This document shows, one piece after another, positions 54,791 to 63,030 of a stretch of DNA of 64,000 nucleotides. Made by a program: the position numbers and the translations under genes. The DNA is taken from the NCBI RefSeq assembly GCF_009828025.1, contig NZ_WTYA01000011.1, forward strand, positions 1 through 64,000. The letters run 5' to 3'. Under the pieces are notes generated by a model that was not told the DNA's origin, did no database searches, and worked only from the letters and a program-made list of their open reading frames with translations. The stretch is from Qipengyuania algicida (lineage in GTDB: Bacteria; Pseudomonadota; Alphaproteobacteria; Sphingomonadales; Sphingomonadaceae). The stretch's first letter is position 1. Each line of letters opens with the position of its first letter.

Positions 54791-55570
54791 ATGGCGATGG
54801 CTTTGGCACATCTGCGCAGGGAAGAACGGATCGGGCTGGGGGTGGCGGTTGCGCTGCACCTCGGCATCGTCGCCGCGTTCCTGATCCAGTCGCGCCACCG
54901 GGCCGAGATCGAGCCGGTCCAGCGCATGACGGTGAGCCTGGTCGACAATGTCGCGATGAGCGCCAGCGCGCCGCAGCCGGTGCCCGAGAGCCGTGCCGCG
55001 ATTGCTCCTGAACTTTCGCCGGAGACAAATCCCGCACCTCAAATCGAGCCCAAGCCTGCAGAGGTCAGCAAGCCTCAGGATAAGCCCGTGCCGCAGCCGC
55101 GCCCGCAACCTCCCGCGGCGAAGGAAAAGCCCAAGCCCGCCCCGCCGCAGCCCAAGAAGAAGCAGGGCGGATCGCTCTTGGGCGACAATTTTCTCGCTGG
55201 TCTTGGCTCCAGCACCAAGACCGATGAAACGCGCGCTGCGGCGAGTGAGGCGGGGCCGGGCGTGTCGGCATCCTTGCGTCAAGCAGTCGCCCGCCAAATC
55301 AAACCGCATTGGACGCCGCCTGATGGTCCCGATATCGACAAGGTTACTAGCTATATCCGCTTTCAGTTGAACAAGGACGGCAGCCTTGCAGGTCGTCCGC
55401 AATTGGTTCGCCAAACGGGCGTTACCCCAATCAATCGCACTCAGGCAGGGCGCCACGCTGAACTAGCCATCCGCGCTGTCCAACTTGCCGCGCCGTTCAA
55501 CCTGCCTGATAAATATTACGACGTGTGGAAGACAGTGACATTCAGTTTCGACTATAGGTTGGCCCAATGA
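54791..55570 (+). CDS. tolA: TolA-like periplasm-spanning protein
   Basis: This 259-residue protein has one N-terminal membrane helix (LGVAVALHLGIVAAFLIQS) and a long Pro/Lys/Glu-rich linker (about 60-130). A C-terminal domain follows: SLRQAVARQIKPHWTPPDG, then FQLNKDGSLAGRPQLV and AIRAVQLAAPFNLPDKYYDV. The position between tolR and tolB fixes the assignment. Its stop overlaps the tolB start. Confidence 0.93.
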   Translation: MAMALAHLRREERIGLGVAVALHLGIVAAFLIQSRHRAEIEPVQRMTVSLVDNVAMSASAPQPVPESRAAIAPELSPETNPAPQIEPKPAEVSKPQDKPVPQPRPQPPAAKEKPKPAPPQPKKKQGGSLLGDNFLAGLGSSTKTDETRAAASEAGPGVSASLRQAVARQIKPHWTPPDGPDIDKVTSYIRFQLNKDGSLAGRPQLVRQTGVTPINRTQAGRHAELAIRAVQLAAPFNLPDKYYDVWKTVTFSFDYRLAQ

Positions 55571-56967
55571 AATATATCATCTCCGCTACCGCGCTCCTCG
55601 TTGCGATTACGCCGCTTGCCGCGCAGAATCAGGACCTCGGCCAGAAGCCGCCGCAAACCGATACGGTCCAGAGCGATGGCCAGACCGATCAGGCCGATCA
55701 AGGCCTGACCGGCAGCGTCTCCTATGAAGGCAAGTTGGACGATCTGGGCATCGCCATTCCTGGCTTTGCGACGGACGCAAATGTTCCCACTCCGGCCAAC
55801 GCGCAGGGGACCGCCGCGCTGGGCAAGGAACTGGCGCGAGTCATCACGTCCGATCTGAAGAACAACGGGCTGTTCAAGCCGACCGGGCCGGACAGCCTGC
55901 CACAGCCCAGCTATGGCGAGATCACCTCGCCCAACTGGGCCACCTGGTCCAACCGCGGCGCGGATATGCTGGTCGAAGGCTACGTCCGAGCGCGCAGCGA
56001 CGGCAATCTCATCGTCGGTTGCTATCTCTACGACATGGGCCTCAAGACCCAGCTCGAACGCAAGGGCTGGATCGTACCGCCGCAGGACTGGCGCCGCGCA
56101 GCGCACAAATGCTCAGATATGGTCTATTCGCGCCTGTCCGGCGAAAGCCCGTTCTTCGACAGCAAGATCGCCTATATCGCCGAGACCGGACCCAAGAACC
56201 ATCGGATCAAGCGGCTCGCGATCATGGATTCCGATGGCGCCAACGTGCGTTTCATTACTACCGGTCGCGCAACCGCGCTGACCCCGCGCTATTCGCCCGA
56301 TTACCGCGAGCTGGTGTACCTGTCCTATATCGACGGCAATCCGCGCATCTATGTCTACAATGTCGGGACGGGAACTCAGCGGCTGATCACCAAAAGCCAC
56401 AATCCGACCTTCGCGCCGCGCTGGAGCCCGGACGGCAAGTGGATAATCTATTCCATGGCGATCGGCGGAAACACCGACATATATCGCGTCAGCGCGCAGG
56501 GAGGGCCTAGCACGCGACTGACCGATACGCCGGGGATCGACATCGCCGGGTCTTATTCCCCCGACGGCAAGCAGATCGTGTTCGAAAGCGATCGTTCCGG
56601 CGCGCAGCAATGCTATGTCATGAACGCCGATGGATCGAACCAGCACCGCATCAGCTTCTTTTCCGGCCGCTGCGCAACGCCCGAGTGGAGCCCGCGGGGC
56701 GACCAGATCGCTTTCACCCATATCGTAGGCGATTTCCATATCGCTGTGATGACGCCGAGTGGGCGCGACATGCACGACCTCACGCGAGGCTGGCAGGACG
56801 AAGGACCGACCTGGGCTCCCAACGGCCGGATCATCCAGTTCTTCCGCACTGCGCGGGGCAGCGGTGACGCGCATATCTGGCAGGTCGATCTGACCGGCAA
56901 GAACTTGCGCGAGATCAAGACGCCGGTCGACGCGTCCGATCCCGCCTGGGGACCGATTCTGCCATAA
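55567..56967 (+). CDS. tolB: Tol-Pal beta-propeller TolB
   Basis: This 466-residue periplasmic protein has a signal peptide, MKYIISATALLVAITPLAAQ. The N-terminal domain has VITSDLKNNGLFKPTG. A six-bladed propeller of WD40-like repeats follows, with blade motifs FAPRWSPDGKWIIYSMAIGG, AGSYSPDGKQIVFESDRSGA and CATPEWSPRGDQIAFTH. It binds Pal and TolA. Full length; overlaps tolA by 4 bases. Confidence 0.96.
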   Translation: MKYIISATALLVAITPLAAQNQDLGQKPPQTDTVQSDGQTDQADQGLTGSVSYEGKLDDLGIAIPGFATDANVPTPANAQGTAALGKELARVITSDLKNNGLFKPTGPDSLPQPSYGEITSPNWATWSNRGADMLVEGYVRARSDGNLIVGCYLYDMGLKTQLERKGWIVPPQDWRRAAHKCSDMVYSRLSGESPFFDSKIAYIAETGPKNHRIKRLAIMDSDGANVRFITTGRATALTPRYSPDYRELVYLSYIDGNPRIYVYNVGTGTQRLITKSHNPTFAPRWSPDGKWIIYSMAIGGNTDIYRVSAQGGPSTRLTDTPGIDIAGSYSPDGKQIVFESDRSGAQQCYVMNADGSNQHRISFFSGRCATPEWSPRGDQIAFTHIVGDFHIAVMTPSGRDMHDLTRGWQDEGPTWAPNGRIIQFFRTARGSGDAHIWQVDLTGKNLREIKTPVDASDPAWGPILP

Positions 56968-57031
56968 GTGAATTAGTAGGGCAGGGTTGCCCGGAACTGC
57001 GATCTGTAATTCCGCCTAAGGAGGATGAATG

Positions 57032-57550
57032 ATGAAAATGCGTTTTGCCGCCACTGCACTTGCCGTGAGCACGCTGGCCCTTGCTTCCTGCGCCAAGAAG
57101 GCTCCACAGGAACTGCCGCCACCGCCTGAGCAGCCCGCTACAGAAACTCCCACGCCGCCGCCTCCGCCATCCGGTCCGGCTGTGGGCACACAAGAGCATT
57201 TCGATAACGCCATCGGGCTCGACAACACTGTGGTCTATTTCGACACCGACAAGTCGGACATCGACAGCACCGATGCCGCCAAGCTCAAATTGCAGGCAGC
57301 CTATTTCCAGCAGCACCCGAACCTCAACTTCACCATCGAGGGCAATTGCGACGAGCGCGGTACGCGTGAGTACAACCTCGCGTTGGGCGAGCGCCGTGCG
57401 AATGCTGCGAAAAATTATCTTGTCAGCTTGGGCATCTCGCCAGACCGCATCCGCACGGTCAGCTATGGCAAGGAACGCCCGGTGGCGCTTGGCTCCACTC
57501 CCGAAGATTGGGCAAAGAACCGCCGCGACGCGACCGTCATAATCAACTAA
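57032..57550 (+). CDS. pal: Peptidoglycan-associated lipoprotein Pal
   Basis: This 172-residue lipoprotein has the lipobox LASC after MKMRFAATALAVSTLALASC. A proline linker follows, then an OmpA-like peptidoglycan-binding domain with VVYFDTDKSDI, TIEGNCDERGTREYNLALGE and IRTVSYGKERP. It tethers the outer membrane to the wall. AAGGAGG at 57018 fits ATG 57032 best; ATG 57029 is possible. It is last in the operon, 64 bases after tolB. Confidence 0.96.
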   Translation: MKMRFAATALAVSTLALASCAKKAPQELPPPPEQPATETPTPPPPPSGPAVGTQEHFDNAIGLDNTVVYFDTDKSDIDSTDAAKLKLQAAYFQQHPNLNFTIEGNCDERGTREYNLALGERRANAAKNYLVSLGISPDRIRTVSYGKERPVALGSTPEDWAKNRRDATVIIN

Positions 57551-57565
57551 CTTGAAAACTGTGCC

Positions 57566-57591
57566 ACCGGTTCGGGGATTCCCGGACCGGT
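57566..57591. terminator. Inverted repeat after tol-pal operon
   Basis: ACCGGT (57566-57571) and CGGG (57573-57576) pair with CCCG (57581-57584) and ACCGGT (57586-57591) around GATT. It lies 16 bases after the pal stop. There is no T-run. Confidence 0.5.
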
Positions 57592-57683
57592 CGGCGGTAT
57601 TGACTGTCCAACCGCTGCAACGCGCCTTGCACTGTTGACCTGCCATCCTACTTTGTTGCCAGTGACCGCTTCGATTCGTCCTC

Positions 57684-58217
57684 ATGCCTAAACCGCGACG
57701 CTCAAACGACTGGGGTTTCCCTCGCTGGCGGGGCTACGGGTCTGCGCGTGAGGCGACAACGGTCCGCCTGTGCGATCGGCACGGTTGCGATGAGCCCGGC
57801 GATTGCCCCGCACCCAAGGCACCCAACAGCCCGGACCGGTGGTATTTCTGCCAGAAGCATGCCGCAGAATATAATTCGAAGTGGGATTATTTCGAAGGTC
57901 TCGACAAGGCTGAGAAAGAAGCCCGCGCCAAAAGTGAACGTGCCGAAAATGCCGGGTATGCTGAGGCACAGCATTATGGCTGGACTGGATCGGGAGACGG
58001 CTCGCGTTCCGCAGACGAGATGCGCGCACTCGAACTGCTGGGACTGGAGGCAGATGCCGATTTTGTCGCAGTGAAGAAGGCATGGCGCGAGAAAGCCAAG
58101 GAAGTCCACCCTGATGTGAAGCCGGGCGATGAAGATGCGGCACGCCAGTTCCAGTCTTTCAGCGTCGCCTATGAAGTGCTCAAGCAAGCCGAGGAGCGGC
58201 GCGAATGGCGCGGCTGA
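57684..58217 (+). CDS. J-domain protein with N-terminal Cys/His cluster
   Basis: This 177-residue protein has a C-terminal J domain: LELLGLEADADFVAVKKAWR, the HPD motif in KEVHPDVKPG near residue 151, and FQSFSVAYEVLK. This would stimulate an Hsp70. The N-terminal half is unusual for DnaJ: CDRHGCDEPGDCP and FCQKH form a Cys/His cluster (about 30-72) that could bind zinc. The J domain sits at the C-terminus rather than the N-terminus. Similar proteins are common in alphaproteobacteria and uncharacterised. Confidence 0.88.
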   Translation: MPKPRRSNDWGFPRWRGYGSAREATTVRLCDRHGCDEPGDCPAPKAPNSPDRWYFCQKHAAEYNSKWDYFEGLDKAEKEARAKSERAENAGYAEAQHYGWTGSGDGSRSADEMRALELLGLEADADFVAVKKAWREKAKEVHPDVKPGDEDAARQFQSFSVAYEVLKQAEERREWRG

Positions 58218-58303
58218 TCTGAAGCGTCCAAATTGATCTGGCGCAAGGAAGCGCATTTCACGTCTGCTAGTCTTCAAGAATACAGACACAGCGGAGACCG
58301 GCC

Positions 58304-59044
58304 ATGATTACGGTAAATTTCCCTAATCCCAATCTTGCGGTGATTCGCCCACAAGGAGCCCTCGATGTCGCGGATTTTCAGCGCCTAACGGATGCGATCA
58401 ACGGCCACATCAACAGCCACGACATCGTTCCCCATCTACTGATCCATCCGCAGGGCATCCCTCATTGGGCGAGCCTCGCTGCGCTTCAGCGTCACCTCGA
58501 TTTCATCCGGGCGCATCAGAAAGTAATCGGCAAGATCGCCCTTGTTGGTGATATCGGATTGCTTGAAATGCTACCGCCGCTGGTCGACCGGTTCGTATCG
58601 GCCAAGGTTCGGCATTTCCCGGAGGACAAATACGACATGGCCATCGCTTGGCTGGGCAAGCAGGGCGACGACCCCGGAGAGTTCGCCCTGCTGCCGGGAG
58701 AATGGCCGGACGATGTCATCGCCTTGAAGATCAAGGGTATCATCACCGCCGATGACTATCGAGAGACCTTGGTGCCTCTAATTGAGAAGAAACTCGAACG
58801 TCACGACAAGCTCAAAGTACTGGTGATGATGGATGGCGACTACATCTCTTACACCGCCGATGCGGCGCTGAGTGATATGCGTCTTGGTTTGGACCACTGG
58901 AAGAGCTTCAGGCGAATGGCGCTGGTGACCGATATCGGCTGGATGCGGCTCGCGACACGTATGTTCGCGCCGCTTCTACCAGGCGAGATGCGTATCTTCG
59001 CGCTGGCAGAACTGGATGAAGCGAAGGAGTGGATCAAGCATTAG
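58304..59044 (+). CDS. Tandem SpoIIAA-like (STAS-type) protein
   Basis: This 246-residue protein holds two SpoIIAA-like domains. The first runs about 1-125, with FPNPNLAVIRPQGALDVADF and VIGKIALVGDIGLLEMLPP. The second runs about 135-246, with DVIALKIKGIITADDYRETL, VLVMMDGDYISYTADAALSD and MALVTDIGWMRLATRMFAPL. Single-domain members are common and bind lipid-like ligands; two in one chain is less usual. A short linker (QGDDPGEFALLPGEWP) joins them. No membrane segment. Its stop overlaps that of the convergent ATP-grasp gene by 4 bases. Confidence 0.82.
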   Translation: MITVNFPNPNLAVIRPQGALDVADFQRLTDAINGHINSHDIVPHLLIHPQGIPHWASLAALQRHLDFIRAHQKVIGKIALVGDIGLLEMLPPLVDRFVSAKVRHFPEDKYDMAIAWLGKQGDDPGEFALLPGEWPDDVIALKIKGIITADDYRETLVPLIEKKLERHDKLKVLVMMDGDYISYTADAALSDMRLGLDHWKSFRRMALVTDIGWMRLATRMFAPLLPGEMRIFALAELDEAKEWIKH

Positions 59045-59937
59045 AGGCGTCGGAGGATAGCGCGCGCTATCCTTTCGCCGAATTCTGGACCTTGTTCGGG
59101 ATAAAGGTAGGGTTCGACCAATTCCGCTTCCATCACGGCCAGCCGCTCATCGCTCAGGCGAACCATGTCGATGCGGGCATAAAGCAAGTCGGTGGCGGGC
59201 ATGGAGGCGAGCACGTCTTGCGCTTGGGCAAGGTCGGTCGGAGAGGGCATGAACGCTTCCTCCCTGCCACCGAACAGTGACTGGATGCGATAATCGCCAG
59301 TCGCCGGTCGTTTGCGTACGCCATGCGAGAAAGCGCCATCGATGAAGATGAAGCTGTATTCGCCGTCCTCGACGATGGCAGGAAGGAATGGCTGAATCAT
59401 CGCCGCGCGGCCCATGCACCAATCTGCATCCGGCGGCACGGCATGTGTGAAACTGTGCTGGCCGAGCGCACCCGCACCAATTTGGCGTTTGACCACCACG
59501 CGTTCGCATTCGAAATGCTCCATTGCACCGAGCACAACTTCACGGTCTGGATTATCGTGCCACAGTGTCGGAACTATCGCAGCATCTGCTTCGGCAAGCT
59601 GCTTGAGGTAGCGTTTGTCGATGTTCCAACGAACCATCTGCGGCGCATTGCAGACGATGATCCCGCGCCCGTCGAGCTCATTCAGCCGGGTCAGGAACTC
59701 CGCAGCGCGATCCTGATAATCCCAGGGCGTTCCAAGCATGACCAGTGCCAGCCCGTCAAACGTTTCGAGCGGTGCGCGCCAGTCGATTTCGACCAGCTCC
59801 AGCCCGGCATCCGCGAAGGCCGGGCGCAGCGCGGCGACTTCGAGATCGTGCTCGAAGGCATCGCCGCGCCGCTTCCCCGTCCCGCCCGCATGAGCGGGCA
59901 GCGTTTCGGCACAGGCAAGGAAGCCGATCCGTGTCAG
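59041..59937 (-). CDS. ATP-grasp ligase-like protein, CTG start
   Basis: This 298-residue protein resembles the RimK-like ATP-grasp group. It has an N-terminal DAFEHDLEVAALRPAFADAG and WDYQDRAAEFLTRLNELD, then CNAPQMVRWNIDKRYLKQLA, VVVKRQIGAGALGQHSF and YSFIFIDGAFSHGVRKRP. No ATG or GTG opens the frame before residue 67. The only start giving the whole N-terminus is CTG at 59937 (then TRIGFLACAETLPAHAG), whose TG forms part of the upstream gene's TGA (CTGA). A truncated ATG 59739 version would lack the first domain. Substrate unknown. Confidence 0.75.
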   Translation of the reverse strand: MTRIGFLACAETLPAHAGGTGKRRGDAFEHDLEVAALRPAFADAGLELVEIDWRAPLETFDGLALVMLGTPWDYQDRAAEFLTRLNELDGRGIIVCNAPQMVRWNIDKRYLKQLAEADAAIVPTLWHDNPDREVVLGAMEHFECERVVVKRQIGAGALGQHSFTHAVPPDADWCMGRAAMIQPFLPAIVEDGEYSFIFIDGAFSHGVRKRPATGDYRIQSLFGGREEAFMPSPTDLAQAQDVLASMPATDLLYARIDMVRLSDERLAVMEAELVEPYLYPEQGPEFGERIARAILRRL

Positions 59938-61241
59938 ACCTGCTCCAGCGCCTGCTCGAAGTCGGCGATCAGGTCGTCGGCATCCTCGATCCCGATGCTG
60001 ATCCGCACCAGATTGTCCGAAATGCCCAGTTCCCCGCGGCGGCCTTCGGGCACGGAGAGGTGGGTCATGCTTGCCGGGTGGCTCGCAAGCGTCTCTGTTC
60101 CGCCCAGGCTTACCGCAAGCTTGGCGATCTTGAGGCTATCGAGGAAGCGGAAGCATTCCGCCTCGCCGCCCTTCAGCAGCAATGAGAAGGTCGAACCTGC
60201 ACCAAGGCAATGCCGGTCATAAATGTCCTGCTGGCGTGCATCCTTGATCATGCCAAGGTAGCCGAGGCCTTCAACCTTGGGATGCTTGGACAGGTAATCG
60301 CACACTTTGGCGGCGTTCTCGCCCGCGCGCTGCATCCGCAGCTCCACGGTTTCCAATGAACGCATCAGCATCCATGCGGTGTTGGGATCGCAGATACCGC
60401 CCATGGTATTGCGAAGCGCCCGCACCGGGTCCATCCACTTCTTTGCCCCGGCAATGCTGCCCGCCACGAGGTCCGAGTGACCGCCGACGTATTTGGTCAG
60501 CGAATAGACCACGATGTCCGCGCCCTGATCGAGCGGGCGCTGCCAAAGCGGGCCGAGGAAAGTGTTGTCGATCGCGATCGGGCAGTCGAGACCGGCTGCG
60601 TCGCGCGCATCGCGTACCGCCTCGACGTCGACCAGCGCGTTGGTAGGATTGCCCGGACTTTCGAGATAGACCATGCAGACCTTGCCGTCCTGATCGCTCG
60701 CCTGCTGCTTGGCCTTGGCCAGTATTTCGTCGAGCTTTTCACGGGTCGCACCGGCAGGAAAGTCGACATAGGTCACGCCGAATTTCGCCAGAACCTTGGC
60801 GACGAAACCTTCCGATGCAGCGTAGAGCGGCCCGGAGTGGACGATCACATCGCCCTGGCTTGCATAGGCCAGCATCAGCACGCAGATCGCGGTCATTCCG
60901 CTGGAGAAACTCAGCGCATCTTCCGCGCCGTCCCAGATCGACAGGCGATCCTCGAGGATTTCCTGATTGGGTGCGTTGAAGCGCGAATAGACGAGGCCAT
61001 CGGCGCCGCCGGGGCGCTTGCCCGTGATGCCTTCGAAATGGCGCTTGCCGTCCGCCGCGCTGGGGAAGGCGAAAGTGCTTGTGAGGAAGATCGGCGGCTT
61101 GAGGCTGCCTTCCGACAGAACCGGATCATAGCCGTGACCCATCATCAGAGTGGCTGGCTTCAACTCGCGTCCGCCGATGGTCTTGGGCTCGGCATGGGGT
61201 GTCTTGCGGGGAGTGGTGGGATCGATTTCGTGAGCGGCCAT
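59934..61241 (-). CDS. PLP-dependent Cys/Met metabolism enzyme (cystathionine gamma-synthase family)
   Basis: This 435-residue enzyme of the trans-sulfuration family has GLVYSRFNAPNQEILEDRLS, SFSSGMTAICVLMLAYASQG, the PLP phosphate site in VYLESPGNPTNALVD and the catalytic lysine in VVYSLTKYVGGHSDLVAGS. The closing part includes AVSLGGTETLASHPASMTHL. It could be an O-succinyl or O-acetylhomoserine sulfhydrylase, a cystathionine synthase or a methionine gamma-lyase; the sequence does not decide. ATG 61241 is chosen because AGGAAGG lies upstream. A structured leader precedes it. The ATP-grasp gene overlaps its stop. Confidence 0.9.
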   Translation of the reverse strand: MAAHEIDPTTPRKTPHAEPKTIGGRELKPATLMMGHGYDPVLSEGSLKPPIFLTSTFAFPSAADGKRHFEGITGKRPGGADGLVYSRFNAPNQEILEDRLSIWDGAEDALSFSSGMTAICVLMLAYASQGDVIVHSGPLYAASEGFVAKVLAKFGVTYVDFPAGATREKLDEILAKAKQQASDQDGKVCMVYLESPGNPTNALVDVEAVRDARDAAGLDCPIAIDNTFLGPLWQRPLDQGADIVVYSLTKYVGGHSDLVAGSIAGAKKWMDPVRALRNTMGGICDPNTAWMLMRSLETVELRMQRAGENAAKVCDYLSKHPKVEGLGYLGMIKDARQQDIYDRHCLGAGSTFSLLLKGGEAECFRFLDSLKIAKLAVSLGGTETLASHPASMTHLSVPEGRRGELGISDNLVRISIGIEDADDLIADFEQALEQV

Positions 61242-61247
61242 GGCGGC

Positions 61248-61345
61248 TGCATCCTTCCTGTGAACAACGCCCCCAGGAAGGCGGGGGCTGGTCTGGCGGG
61301 GCCGGGGCACCCGTTCCTAACCTCCGCAGGAACGCTTCTCCGCCG
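61248..61345 (-). promoter_or_regulatory. Structured mRNA leader of the PLP enzyme, candidate cis-regulatory RNA
   Basis: On the minus-strand mRNA, GGCGG/CCGCC (61344-61340 with 61299-61295) encloses a perfect 7-bp hairpin CGTTCCT/AGGAACG (61334-61328 with 61318-61312). A second hairpin, GCCCCC/GGGGGC (61288-61283 with 61274-61269), has an 8-base loop. Seven of its bases, CCTTCCT, are perfectly complementary to the Shine-Dalgarno AGGAAGG (61259-61253). Loop-to-ribosome-site pairing would block translation. It matches no riboswitch class I can name. The rest of 61346-61548 holds no gene. Confidence 0.5.
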
Positions 61346-61548
61346 GGCAGCGCGATTACAGCCGCGAATATATCCGGCGCGCGTTGGATTCAAGCATGCG
61401 CGATCCGACAACATGGAACACATGGAACACAGTCCTGGCCAGAAAAAACCGCCCGGTCGCGAACGGCCCGGATTCGAGAGGGTCGGGAGCACAAGGCACA
61501 GGAGCATGTTGTCGCGCTAGGCCGGATAGTGCGGGTAGGAAACGACGG

Positions 61549-62958
61549 TCAGCTTACTGAATGGATCGCCCAGACCACACCTACCAGCAGGAATGCACCT
61601 ACAATATCGAGTCCGATTCCGGCGCGCACCATGCGCGACACTTTGATGCGCCCGGTGGAATAGGCAATTGCGTTTGGCCCGGTCCCGGCGGGCAGCATGA
61701 AGCCCCAGCTTGACGCGAGCGCGGCAGGCATCGCCAGCAGCAGCGGATCGATCCTGAGCGCAACGGCAAGGCTGGCAATTACTGGCACCACCGCGCTGGC
61801 TGTGGCGACATTGCTTGCGAATTCGGTGATGACGATAATCATCGCCACCACGGCTAGCGCCAGCACCACGAGGGGCAGGTTGGCGAGCGGCAGGAGAATC
61901 TGTCCCAACCAATCGGCAAGGCCGCTGCTTTGCATACCTGCTGCCAGAGCCAGACCACCGCCGAACATCATGATGATCCCCCAGGGCGCACGATCGGCTT
62001 CTTCCCACACCAGCATCGGCCGTCCAGTGCCGTCGGGCAGCAGAAACAGCGCGATCCCCGCAGCGATGGCAATGGTGCCATCGGTCAGAGATCCTGCCGG
62101 TAGCAGCGGAGCCAGCAGCGGCTGCGCCATCCATGCGAGAAAGGTAATCGCTATCAGCGGCACCAGCCTCCGCTCGGGCACGTTCCACTCGGCATGGGTG
62201 TCGATGGCCTTGCGGGCTGCCGCTAAGTCGAACGGGTGAGCTGCAACCTGCTGGACCCGCGCCACGATCAGTGCGGCGAGTGGTACGCCAAGGATCACAA
62301 CCGGCAGTCCGTAAAGCGCCCATTGCGCGAAAGTCACCCGATCACCGGTGAGCTTTTCAAGGATTCCCACCGCAATCGCATTGGTAGGTGTACCGACCAG
62401 AGTGCCGAGCCCGCCAATGCTGGCGGCAAAAGCGATTCCCATCGGCAGTGCAGCGGCCAGCCCACGTTGGTCGTCGTCGCCCGATCCGCCGCCGCGCAGC
62501 ACCGCCAGCGCCATAGGCATCATGATCAGTGCGGTCGAAGTGTTGGAGATCAGCATCGACAGGATCGCGGCGGTGACCATGAAGGCGAACAGCACACCGC
62601 TTTGCCCGGTGTTGGTGCCCACAGTGCGCAGAAGTCCGACAGCCAGCCGCCGATGCAGGCCGGTGCGCTCGATCGCCAAGGCGATGAAGGCCCCCCCCAG
62701 GATCAGGAACAGGATTGGCGAATAATAGGCACTGGCCGTCGCTTTGGCGTCCATCACACCAGCGAAAGGCAAGGCCAGAAAGGGCATTAGCGCGGTAGCG
62801 GTAAGCGGCAATGCCTCGGTCATCCACCATGCCGCCATCAACACGACCAATCCGGCGGTGACCATGCCGCCGCGTGGCAAACCCTGCGGTAAGGGCAGAA
62901 AAACACTCGCAAGCAAGGCGATAATGCCCACGATCAGCCCGATCCGTCTTGCGTTCAT
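61549..62958 (-). CDS. DASS (SLC13) family anion transporter
   Basis: This 469-residue transporter has about 11-12 membrane helices and the two DASS signature motifs, LISNTSTALIMMPMALAV and ITEFASNVATASAVVPVI. It also has TLVGTPTNAIAVGIL and SWGFMLPAGTGPNAIAYSTG. Members carry dicarboxylates or sulfate with sodium. ATG 62958 is preferred; a TTG four codons earlier lies too close to a GGGGGAGG. It is on the same strand as the PLP sulfur enzyme, 307 bases upstream, so sulfate or a dicarboxylate are both open. Confidence 0.9.
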   Translation of the reverse strand: MNARRIGLIVGIIALLASVFLPLPQGLPRGGMVTAGLVVLMAAWWMTEALPLTATALMPFLALPFAGVMDAKATASAYYSPILFLILGGAFIALAIERTGLHRRLAVGLLRTVGTNTGQSGVLFAFMVTAAILSMLISNTSTALIMMPMALAVLRGGGSGDDDQRGLAAALPMGIAFAASIGGLGTLVGTPTNAIAVGILEKLTGDRVTFAQWALYGLPVVILGVPLAALIVARVQQVAAHPFDLAAARKAIDTHAEWNVPERRLVPLIAITFLAWMAQPLLAPLLPAGSLTDGTIAIAAGIALFLLPDGTGRPMLVWEEADRAPWGIIMMFGGGLALAAGMQSSGLADWLGQILLPLANLPLVVLALAVVAMIIVITEFASNVATASAVVPVIASLAVALRIDPLLLAMPAALASSWGFMLPAGTGPNAIAYSTGRIKVSRMVRAGIGLDIVGAFLLVGVVWAIHSVS

Positions 62959-63030
62959 GACTCTGTGCAAGCCTCCCCCAAGCCTGTCCCTGTGCCCGTG
63001 CTAGCAAGCAAAGCGGCTTGCGGTAAAGCT

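Noticed and set aside
61269-61345. Cobalamin or SAH riboswitch before the PLP enzyme
   Set aside because: Short matches such as GGAAC-GGTG-CCCCG recall these classes, but the order of conserved segments is not met.
61346-61500. tRNA gene in the gap between the DASS transporter and the PLP enzyme
   Set aside because: No T-loop GTTCGANTC followed by an acceptor stem or cloverleaf could be formed.
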